A stretch of 64,000 nt of DNA from Parvularcula sp. LCG005 (GCF_032930845.1 NZ_CP136758.1:496001-560000), one strand, 5' to 3'. Shown: positions 34,768-43,680, counted from the first letter of the stretch. Notes: generated by a model not told the origin, from the sequence alone. Numbers and translations are program-made.

Positions 34768-35583
34768 TCAGTTGCCGCGCGTCAGGGCCAGCATATTGGC
34801 AACGGCTTCGATCACCACATCTGGCCGATCCTGCATCACGTTGTGACCGCTGCCCTTGGCCAGCACACGCCGACGATAACGCGAAGCGCCAACGAATTGA
34901 GAATGTGCGATCCGAACGGCCTCTGCAATGACCGGGTCTGCGACAGTACCGTTTTCCGCTCGGATATCGATCAGCGGCAGATCGGTCCGGATACGCACAG
35001 TGGCCATGCGGGCCGCGGTTTCGGGATAGGCCTCGACGACGGGGATCACCGCTTTCGCAAGCTGCGGAGCCTGCGCCCGGACCATGTCATATTGTGGCCG
35101 GTACTGCGCCAGGATCATGTCGGTGTATTGGGGCGACAGCTCCGTCGGTATCAACGCGTCCACAAGGACCATGCCCACGATCTCTCTTGAGTTCTCAGCG
35201 AGAAGAAAGCCGATCAGCCCGCCATAGGAATGAGCGACAATGACGATGGGGCCACTGACGGCGTTGTCCGCAAGCGCGCGCTCCAGCGCCGCCGCCTCAT
35301 CATCAATGCTGTAGGGCGGTGGGCTGAGCGGACTTTGACCAAGGCCGGCGCGATCATAGCGTACCACACGGCTATTCATCTCAGAGACTGCGTCCATGAT
35401 CGGTGCCCAGGCCGTCAAATCCGCCCCATTGCCGCTGATAAAGACAAGGGCCGGCTCACCAGCACCATCGACCTCGACATGGAGTGGGGGGTGAACTGCG
35501 GTGACATCCTCGGCCTCAACCGGCGGAGAGGCGCAGCTGGCAAGACTGAGGGCGGCAAGCGGGAGAAGGCAACGCAAGAGCAT
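34768..35583 (-). CDS. Alpha/beta hydrolase, predicted lipoprotein
   Basis: A 271-residue alpha/beta-hydrolase. The signal sequence ends in a lipobox-like LASC (LPLAALSLASCAS). Core motifs: FISGNGADLTAW (oxyanion loop), RVVRYDRAGLGQSPLS, and VIVAHSYGGLIGF with the nucleophilic serine in AHSYGG; a late GSGHNVMQDRP supplies the expected catalytic histidine. ATG 35583. It belongs with the deacetylase and glycine-zipper genes to a small envelope block lying between cmk and rpsA. Substrate unknown. Confidence 0.9.
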   Translation of the reverse strand: MLLRCLLPLAALSLASCASPPVEAEDVTAVHPPLHVEVDGAGEPALVFISGNGADLTAWAPIMDAVSEMNSRVVRYDRAGLGQSPLSPPPYSIDDEAAALERALADNAVSGPIVIVAHSYGGLIGFLLAENSREIVGMVLVDALIPTELSPQYTDMILAQYRPQYDMVRAQAPQLAKAVIPVVEAYPETAARMATVRIRTDLPLIDIRAENGTVADPVIAEAVRIAHSQFVGASRYRRRVLAKGSGHNVMQDRPDVVIEAVANMLALTRGN

Positions 35584-36138
35584 GGGGCATTCCTGATGGC
35601 GCGCTACTGATTTTGCTGTTTATCGATAATAAATCAAGGGAAGATCGGTCTTGAGGCTTTCAACGCGGCACTGGCCGGGGCGGCGGGCAGCGCGTCGTTG
35701 ACGCGTTAACCCTTTGGAATTGTTCGCTTTACGAGCGACGTTCAATCGCCATAATTCTGGTATCCCTTGCAGATGGCAGTTCTCTCCAACGCATCGGACA
35801 TGGCGACCCACAGGTTACCGTCTTCATCACCTGACCTGACGTGGAGACGGCGTTGGGCGGTCCGGATCTTCCGGGCCGCCCTTCGAACGGGGAAGCGGCC
35901 AAGCGCCCTTGCTACCGGCGCACTTTGGGGATAAACCGCCGCCCATCGCGGGGTGTGCCCCGCCATCCACATGGCCAGACAAGGAGAGATGCGCGTTATC
36001 GCCCTGATTTTTCCGTTGATTTAAGGCTATTGCCCGGATTGGTGGACGCGCATTTTGATCTCTCAACGCTGGCTCTTTCTTCCCGCGACGAAGGACTGGC
36101 CCGAACCAGGCGGCTTGCCGCCACCCTTTGAGGAAATT
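35584..36138. other. 555-bp hairpin-rich region upstream of rpsA
   Basis: No credible gene is seen in this gap. It holds several strong inverted repeats: CGCGTC / GACGCG at 35691-35705; GGGCGG-TCCGG paired with CCGGG-CCGCCC (11 bp with one G-U, loop ATCTT) at about 35856-35882; and GCGGGG / CCCCGC near 35957-35972. None is followed by a T-tract, so they are not ordinary terminators. The last 300 bp may form a structured rpsA leader. Another possibility is a small RNA gene; neither is proven. Confidence 0.5.
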
Positions 36139-37842
36139 TTGTCCGAAACGTTTAACCCGTCCCGCGACGATTTCGCGGAAATGTTCGAAGCCTCGGTCGT
36201 TGATCGCGTCTCCTTCGAACAGACCGTTGTCAAAGGTACCATCACCGGTATCGAAAAAGACATGGCCATCGTTGATGTTGGCCTCAAGACTGAAGGCCGC
36301 GTGCCTTTGCGTGAATTCTTTGATCCGTCATCTGACAAAAAAGTCAAGGTTGGCGATCAGGTCGACGTTTTCATCGATCGTATCGAAAATGCCCATGGCG
36401 AAGCCGTCATCAGCCGTGACCGTGCGCGCCGCGAAGAGGCATGGGAACGTCTTGAAAAATCATTCGAGGATGAAGATCGCGTCGAAGGCGTCATCTTCAA
36501 CCGCGTGAAGGGTGGCTTCACAGTCGACCTCGGCGGCGCTGTGGCGTTCCTGCCAGGCAGCCAGGTGGACATTCGTCCGGTTCGCGATGCGAGCCCGCTG
36601 ATGAACATCACTCAGCCCTTCAAGATCCTGAAAATGGACAAGCGCCGCGGCAATATCGTGGTGTCCCGTCGTTCGGTTCTCGAAGAGGATCGTGCAGAAC
36701 ATCGCCAGGAAGTCGTCCGTGACCTGAACGAGGGTGACGAGCGCGATGGCGTCGTCAAGAACATCACCGATTACGGTGCGTTCGTCGAGCTGGCACCAGG
36801 CGTCGATGGCCTGCTGCACGTCACCGACATGAGCTGGAGCCGGGTCAACCACCCATCCGAAGTGTTGAACGTGAACGACACGGTCCGGGTCAAGATCATC
36901 AAGATCAACCCAGAAACGTCACGTATCTCGCTCGGCATGAAGCAGCTGCAGCCCGATCCATGGGAAGGCGTTTCCGCCAAGTACCCAATCGGTGGCAAGT
37001 TCCACGGCAAGGTCACGAACATCACCGACTACGGCGCGTTTGTTGAACTGGAAGATGGCATTGAAGGCCTCGTCCACGTTTCTGAAATGTCGTGGGTCAA
37101 GAAAAACGTGCCGCCATCATCCATCGTCTCTCCAAGCCAGGAAGTGGACGTCATGGTGCTGGAAGTCGACGAGCAGAAGCGCCGGATTTCGCTGGGCCTC
37201 AAGCAGACCCTGTCGAATCCATGGGAGAGCTTTGCTGAGCGTCACCCCATCGGCTCCGTCATCGAAGGCGAAATCAAGAACATCACCGAGTTCGGTCTGT
37301 TCGTTGGTATCGACGACGACATGGACGGCATGGTCCACCTTTCCGATCTCGATTGGGAGCGGTCAGGCGATGACGCGATCAAGGAATACTCCAAAGGCCA
37401 GGTTGTCCAGGCCAAGGTCCTTGACGTTGATCCGGACAAAGAGCGTATCTCCCTCGGCATCAAGCAGGTTGCCAACGATCCAATGGATGCGATCGGTGAA
37501 CTGCGCCGCGGCGACGATGTAACGTGTGAAGTGACGGCCGTTGAAAACGGCGGGATCGAAGTTCGCGTTGGTGGCGATGGCGGGCCTAAAGCCTTCATCC
37601 GCAAATCGGACCTTAGCCGTGACCGTAACGAACAGCGCCCTGAGCGTTTCGCAATCGGTGACAAGGTCGACGCCCGGATCGTCGCACTGGACTCCCAGTC
37701 GCGTCGTCTGTCGCTCTCGATCAAATCGCGTGAGATGGCTGAAGAGAAAGAAGCCGTCGAACAGTTCGGCTCTGCCGATAGCGGTGCGTCGCTCGGCGAC
37801 ATTCTCGGTGCCGCCCTGCGCGACACTGAAGGTGACAATTAA
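36139..37842 (+). CDS. rpsA: 30S ribosomal protein S1
   Basis: A 567-residue protein with six S1 (OB-fold) repeats from about residue 20 to 525; repeats 3-5 are the clearest (KNITDYGAFVELAPGVDGLLHVTDMSW, TNITDYGAFVELEDGIEGLVHVSEMSW, KNITEFGLFVGIDDDMDGMVHLSDLDW). S1 binds mRNA on the 30S subunit and helps unfold it. The start is TTG 36139 (SETFNPSRDDFAEMFEAS) with GAGGAA at proper spacing; an upstream extension to 36055 does not match the family. A strong terminator follows. The ihfB gene that often comes next is absent. Confidence 0.97.
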   Translation: MSETFNPSRDDFAEMFEASVVDRVSFEQTVVKGTITGIEKDMAIVDVGLKTEGRVPLREFFDPSSDKKVKVGDQVDVFIDRIENAHGEAVISRDRARREEAWERLEKSFEDEDRVEGVIFNRVKGGFTVDLGGAVAFLPGSQVDIRPVRDASPLMNITQPFKILKMDKRRGNIVVSRRSVLEEDRAEHRQEVVRDLNEGDERDGVVKNITDYGAFVELAPGVDGLLHVTDMSWSRVNHPSEVLNVNDTVRVKIIKINPETSRISLGMKQLQPDPWEGVSAKYPIGGKFHGKVTNITDYGAFVELEDGIEGLVHVSEMSWVKKNVPPSSIVSPSQEVDVMVLEVDEQKRRISLGLKQTLSNPWESFAERHPIGSVIEGEIKNITEFGLFVGIDDDMDGMVHLSDLDWERSGDDAIKEYSKGQVVQAKVLDVDPDKERISLGIKQVANDPMDAIGELRRGDDVTCEVTAVENGGIEVRVGGDGGPKAFIRKSDLSRDRNEQRPERFAIGDKVDARIVALDSQSRRLSLSIKSREMAEEKEAVEQFGSADSGASLGDILGAALRDTEGDN

Positions 37843-37867
37843 GACCTTCGTGGTCTGAACACTTCTG

Positions 37868-37899
37868 GCCCCGGACGGTTCGCTGTCCGGGGCTTTTTT
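37868..37899 (+). terminator. Rho-independent terminator of rpsA
   Basis: A 9-bp perfect stem GCCCCGGAC / GTCCGGGGC with an 8-nt loop is followed by six T residues, 25 bp after the rpsA stop. Confidence 0.95.
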
Positions 37900-38032
37900 G
37901 TGGCCGCCAGTCGGCCATGGAGGCGTCGTAACCCTCTGTTTACCAAAATGCGGTGGCTGCGGGGTTGAGAAGGGGGCCGACAGTCCCGACAATACATCCG
38001 ACTGAATAACGAGAAAAAGGAAGGAGCCGATG

Positions 38033-38806
38033 ATGGATCTGATGACGATGAGTTTGCTGGGCGTGGTCGGCACATTCGCCGTTGAGCCTCTCGCGGCCGA
38101 CGACAAGGGCAAAGAAAACTGGGACGGCTCGGTCGAATTCTCCGCTGCGTCCGCTTCGGGCAATACCGAGAACACGGTTCTGGGCCTGAAGCTCGATGCG
38201 CGCCGCGTGCTTGGGCGGTACACCCATGATGTGGCTGCCGGCGCCAACTACGCCGAATCGACGACCCGTGATGATGACGGGGAAGACGTGAGCGCCGTCA
38301 CGCAGGACAACTGGTTTGCCCGGTACCGGATGGAGATCCAGACCGGTGACCGCACCTTCATCTATGGCCGGGCGCGGTATGAACAGGACAGCTTTTCAGG
38401 CTTTGAAAGCCGCGCTTTTCTGGGCGCCGGTCTCGGGCACAGCCTGATCGAGAATGACCGCACGACGTGGGACGTTCTCGCCGGTCCGGGGGTGCAGTAC
38501 ACGGTACTCGAGACACCGGAGGGGCCGGTACCGGAAGATTTCGAAGATTCCGAGACGGAATTTGCGCTCTATGCCGGCAGTGACCTCAACTGGACGCTGC
38601 GTGAGAATGTCGCCATCGAGCACGATCTCGACGTGACCTATTCCGAAGAGAACACGACCCTGTCGACCGAAGCGGCGATCAAGACCAAGCTGACCGAAGC
38701 GCTGTCATCGCGGCTGTCCTACAAGGTCACCCATGAGACTGATCCCCCCGTCGGGCGTGAGGCCACGGACAGCCTGCTGCGCGCGTCCATCGCCCTCGGT
38801 TTCTAA
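38033..38806 (+). CDS. DUF481 family outer-membrane beta-barrel protein
   Basis: A 257-residue DUF481 (YdiY-like) protein. A short hydrophobic N-terminal segment is followed by paired beta-strands: WDGSVEFSAASASGNTENTVLGLKLDARR, then RFRYE-like turns (ARYRMEIQTGDRTFIYGRARYEQDSFSGFESRAFLGAGLG) and a closing strand LLRASIALGF with the C-terminal phenylalanine usual for outer-membrane proteins. ATG 38033 fits the AAGGAG spacing better than ATG 38030. Family members are reported as salt-induced in enterobacteria; the function is otherwise unclear. Confidence 0.9.
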   Translation: MDLMTMSLLGVVGTFAVEPLAADDKGKENWDGSVEFSAASASGNTENTVLGLKLDARRVLGRYTHDVAAGANYAESTTRDDDGEDVSAVTQDNWFARYRMEIQTGDRTFIYGRARYEQDSFSGFESRAFLGAGLGHSLIENDRTTWDVLAGPGVQYTVLETPEGPVPEDFEDSETEFALYAGSDLNWTLRENVAIEHDLDVTYSEENTTLSTEAAIKTKLTEALSSRLSYKVTHETDPPVGREATDSLLRASIALGF

Positions 38807-38835
38807 TCAGCCAAGGAACGAACCCCTCAGACATG

Positions 38836-38869
38836 AAAAACGCCCGCCTGGCTTCAGGCGGGCGTTTTT
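38836..38869. terminator. Bidirectional terminator
   Basis: Stem CGCCCGCCTG / CAGGCGGGCG with loop GCTT, preceded by five A residues and followed by five T residues. It can serve both the DUF481 gene (plus) and the convergent VPLPA-tagged protease gene (minus). Confidence 0.93.
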
Positions 38870-38890
38870 GAGTTGGTATCTTCTGATTGA

Positions 38891-39682
38891 TCAGGCGGCG
38901 GCAGTGGCCCGTCGACGACCCCACAGCAACCCGCCAAAGCCGGCCGCAAAGAGCGGCAGGGCGGCAGGCAGGGGCACAACCACAGGCTCCAGCAGATTGC
39001 TCCGCAGGATCTGCTCGGCCGAGAAAGGCGAGAACATCGCTACGAAACTTGGATCTGCAAACGGGGTGGCGCTGATATATTCAGCCATCAGGGATGAATT
39101 GTCGCCCTCTGGATGAATGGCGCTGAGGACGTGACCCATCTCATGCGCCAGAACGGCGGTGATGAAGCGGGTGACCTGGCCCTGTTGAGCTGGCGTCACC
39201 GCGTCACCGGCCAGGATCGCCAGCGCGGCCAGATTTTCAACGAGACCGTATGGGGCTGGGTAAGTGTCATCCGGATCGTTCACATAGGCGAGGCCCAGGA
39301 TCGTATCGATCATACTGTCCGTAAAGCCGATATAGATGGTATTCGGATCGAAACCCATGGCGTCTTGGAAGTCGGTGTAATCCGTCAGCGTCTCCACCGG
39401 TCTGACATTGTTCGTACCGGCCTCGCGTGTCGGCGTGACGGCCGTGATCTGATAGCTGGGCTGAACGTCGACGAAGATGCCGATGACACCGAAAATCGCG
39501 TTCAGATAGTCCACGTCAAATGTGGGCAGAACGCAGCTCTCTGGAACGGCGGGCTCACAGATCGTTATGGGCTGCAACTTGACAGAATAGGTCGCAGCGG
39601 ACGCGATCCCCATCGTCGTGAAGAGCGTCAGCGTGGCGGCGACCATCCGTAATGGCAAAGACTTCAGCAAATTCTGTCTCAT
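38891..39682 (-). CDS. Exported metzincin-like zinc protease with VPLPA-CTERM sorting tag
   Basis: A 263-residue protein. A signal peptide (LRMVAATLTLFTTMGIASA) leads to a mature domain with HEMGHVLSAIH (His180, His184, His190), the HExxHxxxxxH zinc motif of metzincin-type proteases. The C-terminus carries VPLPAALPLFAAGFGGLLWGRRR, a VPLPA-CTERM tag: the motif at 236-240, a hydrophobic helix, then arginines. Such tags are read by exosortase/archaeosortase-type enzymes. ATG 39682 is chosen because the AGGGGG site is 9 bp upstream. No exosortase gene is in the window. Confidence 0.85.
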   Translation of the reverse strand: MRQNLLKSLPLRMVAATLTLFTTMGIASAATYSVKLQPITICEPAVPESCVLPTFDVDYLNAIFGVIGIFVDVQPSYQITAVTPTREAGTNNVRPVETLTDYTDFQDAMGFDPNTIYIGFTDSMIDTILGLAYVNDPDDTYPAPYGLVENLAALAILAGDAVTPAQQGQVTRFITAVLAHEMGHVLSAIHPEGDNSSLMAEYISATPFADPSFVAMFSPFSAEQILRSNLLEPVVVPLPAALPLFAAGFGGLLWGRRRATAAA

Positions 39683-39788
39683 GATGATCATCCCCCTGAT
39701 CGCGTCGTGATACGCGATGTTAAGCATACCGTTGAAATTGAGAAAGAATAAAACTCATTTTGTGCGGCGCAATAGGGCTTTAATTGCA

Positions 39789-39820
39789 GGTCAGGCGACG
39801 CGGTTTCGCGTCGCCTGACC
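39789..39820. other. Perfect 14-bp stem hairpin downstream of pirin gene
   Basis: GGTCAGGCGACGCG and CGCGTCGCCTGACC pair perfectly around a GTTT loop. It lies 38 bp beyond the pirin stop (minus strand) in a 175-bp gap. There is no T-tract on either side, so it is either an atypical terminator, a 3'-end stabiliser or a REP-like element. I did not notice another copy in this window. Confidence 0.7.
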
Positions 39821-39857
39821 CGTCATTGCGTGATTTTCCCGCTTGGGTTGTTTCAGC

Positions 39858-40601
39858 CTAGCTGATCGTCTGGAGGTCAAACAGCAGAATCTCGGCGTCC
39901 TGACCCTCGGAAATCGTCACTGTGCCCGGCTCGACAATGGCGAGACCATCTCCGCGACCAAGCTTCTGGCCGTTCACGCTGGCGCTTCCGCGCGCCATCT
40001 GCAGCCAGGCTTTGCGACCCCGACGAATGTCAAAACTGGTCGCCTGCTCTCCATCAAACGTGCCCGCATAGACATCAGCGGGCGCCAATGTGCGGATCGC
40101 GCCATCGCGGCCGTCCTCAGCGATGAAAAGGGCGAGTTTCCCCGCCTTTTCCTCTGGCGACAGCTGCTTGACCTCATAGCGGGGGCGGGCGCCGCGGGTC
40201 GCCGGCATCAGCCAGATCTGCAGAAAGCGCAGATCGTCCGTCTGGCTTGGATTATATTCCGAATGCCGGACGCCAGACCCCGTCGTCATGAATTGAATGC
40301 CGCCCGCGCCAACCACAGACCCGTTGCCCAAGCTGTCCTTGTGCTCGATCTGGCCCTCCAGGACGTAGGAGAAGATCTCGAAATCCTGGTGCGGGTGAGG
40401 CGGAAAGCCGCCTCCCGCAGCGACAAAGTCATCATTGATGACCCTCAGGGCCTCAAAATGCGTGTGCTGCGGATCGTAGTAGCTGGCAAAGGAAAAACTG
40501 TGGGCGGACTTCAGCCAGCCATGATCCGCGTGCCCCCTCTTTGCAGCGGGGCGCAGAACCATTTTCGGCGTCGTGGGCGATTTGACTGCAGTGGTGCTCA
40601 T
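39858..40601 (-). CDS. Pirin family protein
   Basis: A 247-residue bicupin of the pirin/YhhW type. The first cupin has HPHQDFEIFSYVLEGQIEHKDSLGN and FMTTGSGVRHSEYNP, which carry the histidines and glutamate of the metal site; YhhW-type pirins show quercetin 2,3-dioxygenase activity in vitro. The second cupin (from about 165) lacks these ligands, as usual. ATG 40601 is preferred over ATG 40613 because GGAGG lies 5 bp before it. Physiological role unknown. Confidence 0.93.
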   Translation of the reverse strand: MSTTAVKSPTTPKMVLRPAAKRGHADHGWLKSAHSFSFASYYDPQHTHFEALRVINDDFVAAGGGFPPHPHQDFEIFSYVLEGQIEHKDSLGNGSVVGAGGIQFMTTGSGVRHSEYNPSQTDDLRFLQIWLMPATRGARPRYEVKQLSPEEKAGKLALFIAEDGRDGAIRTLAPADVYAGTFDGEQATSFDIRRGRKAWLQMARGSASVNGQKLGRGDGLAIVEPGTVTISEGQDAEILLFDLQTIS

Positions 40602-40710
40602 GGCATCCTCCATTGTGTTGGGAGGAATGTCGCCATTCTGGGTCGTTGGGACAATTGGTCAAAGCCGCAACGCAGTGTTGCGCCGTGCGCACAAGGCAAG
40701 ACCACAACGC

Positions 40711-40747
40711 AAAAAGCCGCGACGAGCAATTCAAGCCCGGTCGCGGC
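40711..40747 (-). terminator. Rho-independent terminator of rpsU
   Basis: On the minus strand, GCCGCGAC pairs with GTCGCGGC (8-bp stem, 16-nt loop) and five U residues follow; it lies about 30 bp after the rpsU stop. Confidence 0.85.
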
Positions 40748-40775
40748 AATTCGTCATGAAAATCGTGGGTAAGAC

Positions 40776-40985
40776 CTAGATCAGGCCTTCGCGCTGCAGT
40801 TTCTTGCGATGCAGCTTCCGCGCACGGCGAACGGCCTCAGCTTTCTGACGAGCCTTCTTCTCAGATGGCTTTTCATAATACTTGCGGCGTTTCATTTCAC
40901 GGAAGGTCCCTTCGCGCTGCATTTTCTTTTTCAGCGCGCGGAGGGCTTGCTCGACATTGTTGTCGCGCACGACGATGGTAACGAT
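40776..40985 (-). CDS. rpsU: 30S ribosomal protein S21, apparent ATC start
   Basis: A 69-residue highly basic protein with the S21 core [35 protein letters not shown] in its usual place (residues 6 onward). In alphaproteobacterial relatives the protein begins about five residues before RDNN. Here that position is ATC at 40985-40983, correctly spaced (8 nt) from an AAAGGAG site at 41000-40994. No ATG, GTG or TTG occurs in frame upstream. The first canonical codon is GTG 40970, which would drop five residues and leave the ribosome-binding site about 23 nt away. The ATC start is an inference from spacing and conservation. Confidence 0.85.
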   Translation of the reverse strand: MVTIVVRDNNVEQALRALKKKMQREGTFREMKRRKYYEKPSEKKARQKAEAVRRARKLHRKKLQREGLI

Positions 40986-41105
40986 GACGCGTTCTCCTTT
41001 ATTGACCCGTTGGTGTAGAGCCCATCTGGGGCGTATTCGAGGTTTAAAACTGAGTGCTCGCCATCCGGCTGGACGGGAGCGAGAAAAGGCGCATATCAGA
41101 AAGAA

Positions 41106-41864
41106 ATGACACTGTCCAATTCTCCATTGCCGATACCGGCGCTAAATTCATCATCTTCTCAGGATGACGGTCGCGATGATGACCGGCGGGTCCTGCTTGA
41201 GGCTATCCTGTCTGAAGCCGCCTTTGATGGTTGGACCCGGACCGCCATTGACCGGGCCGCTCTGTCGGAGGGTTATACCTCACGTGAAGTCGCAAGAGGT
41301 GATGTCAAGATATTGTTTCCTAAAGGAGTCAGGGACGTTCTTGACTTCTGGGCATCGGAAGAAGACCGCCTGATGCGGGAGCGGTTTGTCGGTCTGAACG
41401 CGCGCCCTGAGAAAATTCGCGACAAGATCAAATGGCTGGTCCGGCAACGGATCGAACAGCTTGAAAATCATCGGGAAGCAGCGAGACGAGCCGCCGCGAC
41501 GCTGGCGCTGCCGCACCTGGCGGGTCTTGGTGCCCAATTGGCGTGGCGCAGTGCCGGTCAGATGTGGGAGGCCCTTGGCGATCGCTCCACCGATGCCAAT
41601 TTCTATACCAAGCGGGCGACGTTGAGTGCCGTCTATCTTTCGACATTGACCCGCTGGTTCGCTGATGAAGGGGACGGAGAGATGGGCGATCCCCGCTCGG
41701 CCACGTGGCACTTCCTCGATCAGCGGATCGACAATGTGATGCAATTTGAGAAGGTGAAGGCGCAGGCCCGCAAATGGGGCCCGTCAGGCGAGGCCGTTGC
41801 CGGCCTGCTCGGCCGTTTGCGCTACGCAGGTGCGAAGCCTTCCGATCAAGGAGATATGAAATGA
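41106..41864 (+). CDS. COQ9 family protein
   Basis: A 252-residue protein of the COQ9 family, a lipid-binding TetR-like fold that supports ubiquinone biosynthesis. Conserved blocks: [50 protein letters not shown], and the C-terminal [25 protein letters not shown] region. It is divergent to rpsU, a common alphaproteobacterial arrangement. ATG 41106 with a weak AGAAAG site. Its stop overlaps the msrA start as ATGA. Confidence 0.92.
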   Translation: MTLSNSPLPIPALNSSSSQDDGRDDDRRVLLEAILSEAAFDGWTRTAIDRAALSEGYTSREVARGDVKILFPKGVRDVLDFWASEEDRLMRERFVGLNARPEKIRDKIKWLVRQRIEQLENHREAARRAAATLALPHLAGLGAQLAWRSAGQMWEALGDRSTDANFYTKRATLSAVYLSTLTRWFADEGDGEMGDPRSATWHFLDQRIDNVMQFEKVKAQARKWGPSGEAVAGLLGRLRYAGAKPSDQGDMK

Positions 41865-42391
41865 CCGATGATGCAAAAACGACTGATCGCGCGCTGCTGG
41901 CGGGCGGCTGCTTCTGGGGGATGCAGGATCTGATCCGCAACGTCCCTGGCGTCCTCCGGACACGCGTGGGCTATACCGGCGGGGCGTTTGATGACCCGAC
42001 TTACACAGATGTGAAGACGGGCATGACGGGTCATGCTGAGGCGATTGAGATCGTTTATGATCCGGCCGTAGTGTCTTACGAAAAGCTGCTGCACTGGTTC
42101 TTCCAGATCCATGACCCTTCGACCAAGAACCGGCAGGGTAATGATATCGGGACGCAGTATCGCAGCGCGATCTGGTACACATCAGAAGAGCAAAAAGAGA
42201 CCGCTGAGCGCGTCATCGCGGCTGTCGACAAGTCCGGTCTGTGGCCTGGCCCTGTGGTGACCGAAATTGCGCCCGCTGGCGTGTTCACCCTGGCTGAAGA
42301 TTTTCATCAGGATTATCTGGAAAAGCACCCCAACGGCTACACCTGCCACTTTGCCCGTCCCGACTGGACGCTGGACGACGCGGCAGCCTGA
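41861..42391 (+). CDS. msrA: Peptide-methionine (S)-S-oxide reductase
   Basis: A 176-residue MsrA that reduces the S form of methionine sulfoxide in proteins. The catalytic motif GCFWGMQD is at residues 16-23; [46 protein letters not shown] and [13 protein letters not shown] follow the family order. ATG 41861 overlaps the COQ9 stop and has AGGAGAT upstream; longer in-frame readings lie inside COQ9. Translational coupling is likely. Confidence 0.97.
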   Translation: MTDDAKTTDRALLAGGCFWGMQDLIRNVPGVLRTRVGYTGGAFDDPTYTDVKTGMTGHAEAIEIVYDPAVVSYEKLLHWFFQIHDPSTKNRQGNDIGTQYRSAIWYTSEEQKETAERVIAAVDKSGLWPGPVVTEIAPAGVFTLAEDFHQDYLEKHPNGYTCHFARPDWTLDDAAA

Positions 42392-42405
42392 AATTTTTCC
42401 ATTGC

Positions 42406-42444
42406 AAAAAAAAAGGCGGCCCCGGTGCTGAAGACCAGGGCCGC
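42406..42444 (-). terminator. Rho-independent terminator after the MotA/MotB-like genes
   Basis: On the minus strand an 11-bp stem with one mismatch (GCGGCCC-GGT arm at 42416-42426 pairing with 42434-42444) is followed by nine U residues. It lies about 205 bp beyond the OmpA/MotB-like stop. The same hairpin could weakly end msrA on the plus strand. Confidence 0.85.
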
Positions 42445-42648
42445 TATTTGCTGTGCGCTACCTGAGGGGGGTCGTAGAGCGCACCAGCTATCCGCAAGAG
42501 ATCATAGCGCTCACGACCGCTTGGGGAGAGGAGGGGACGCGGCCGCAGCGAAGTACAGAACCTCTTGGAATACACGATATGGGAGATTGGGAAGCGGAGG
42601 ATAAGAAGGCGATTTATTAAGCCTTCGTTATCCTTTAGGCCCGCTTTC

Positions 42649-43680
42649 TCAGCGCTCTGTCAGCTTGAATTCGATCCGACGGTTCTGGGCCAGCGAGGCT
42701 GAATCACGACCAGATACGAGAGGCTGATACTCGCCAAAGCCCGCGGCCACGAGGCGCCGGTTTGGCACGCCCTGGCTCGACAAATACTGAACCACCGAAA
42801 TGGCACGCTCAGCTGACAGGTGCCAGTTGCTGTCAAACTGCAGCCGGCAGGTGGGGCCCAGCGGCGACTGGTCCGCATGGCCATCGACGCGCAGAACCCA
42901 CGCCACGTCGGACGGTATCTCGCCCTGGATTTCCAACAGAACTCTCGCCAGTTTGCCCAACTCGGCCTGGCCAGCCGGGCTGATCGTGGCAGAGCATGAA
43001 CCAAACAGGATGTCGCTTTCAAACACGAACCGGTCACCCACCACGCGGACATCGGTCCGGTTGCCGAGGGCATCGCGCAGCGCTTCAAAGAAGCGTGAGC
43101 GGACTTCCGCCAGTTCCTGCACCTTGCGGGCGAGGGCAGCATTGAGGCGCGAGGACAGATTTTCGATCTGGGCCTGTTGTTCGAGGTCTTTGGCTTCGGC
43201 GGCCTCCAGCGCTTCCTGCAGCGAGGCGAGCTGGCGCCGCAGGGCGGCCAGCTGGGCGTTCAGCGTTGCGATCTCTGATTTCTGATCTTCGCTCAATGCT
43301 TTCTCGGCTTCCAGCTCTTCGGCGGACGCGGCAACGGCGGCCCCGAGCGACGCAAGCTGGCCATCCTTCTCGTCGATCGTGTCCTGCAGGATCTGCAGAT
43401 CGACCATGAGCTGATCGCGTTCATCGGACAGCTTGGCGTTGTCGGCCTTGGCAAGGCTGAGATCCTTGGCCAGTTCTGCGAGCTGGTCCTTCAGCCTGGC
43501 AATGGCGCTGTCCTGTTCTGAGAGGAGCTGTTCTTTCTGGGTCAACTGCTCGCCGAGATAGAACTGCGCAACGACGAAGATGGACAGAACGAACATCAGC
43601 ACCAGCAGCAATGTCGACAGACCGTCGACAAAGCCGGGCCAGATATTCGCCCCCTGGGTCGTTGCGCGGCGACGTGCCAT
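42649..43680 (-). CDS. MotB/OmpA-like membrane-anchored peptidoglycan-binding protein
   Basis: A 343-residue protein: a basic cytosolic N-terminus, one transmembrane helix (GLSTLLLVLMFVLSIFVVAQF, residues about 20-40) with the aspartate of FVDGLSTLL just before it, a long coiled coil (about 45-195, e.g. ELEAEKALSEDQKSEIATLNAQLAALRRQL), and a C-terminal OmpA domain (VLRVDGHADQSP, LSAERAISVVQYLSSQGVPNRRLVAAGFGEYQP, NRRIEFKL). It starts 13 bp after the ExbB/MotA-like gene. It looks like the wall-anchored half of a proton-driven complex, not flagellar. Confidence 0.88.
   Translation of the reverse strand: MARRRATTQGANIWPGFVDGLSTLLLVLMFVLSIFVVAQFYLGEQLTQKEQLLSEQDSAIARLKDQLAELAKDLSLAKADNAKLSDERDQLMVDLQILQDTIDEKDGQLASLGAAVAASAEELEAEKALSEDQKSEIATLNAQLAALRRQLASLQEALEAAEAKDLEQQAQIENLSSRLNAALARKVQELAEVRSRFFEALRDALGNRTDVRVVGDRFVFESDILFGSCSATISPAGQAELGKLARVLLEIQGEIPSDVAWVLRVDGHADQSPLGPTCRLQFDSNWHLSAERAISVVQYLSSQGVPNRRLVAAGFGEYQPLVSGRDSASLAQNRRIEFKLTER

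Noticed and set aside
36055-36138. N-terminal extension of rpsA
   Set aside because: The added 28 residues do not match S1, while TTG 36139 has a good ribosome-binding site and the conserved start.
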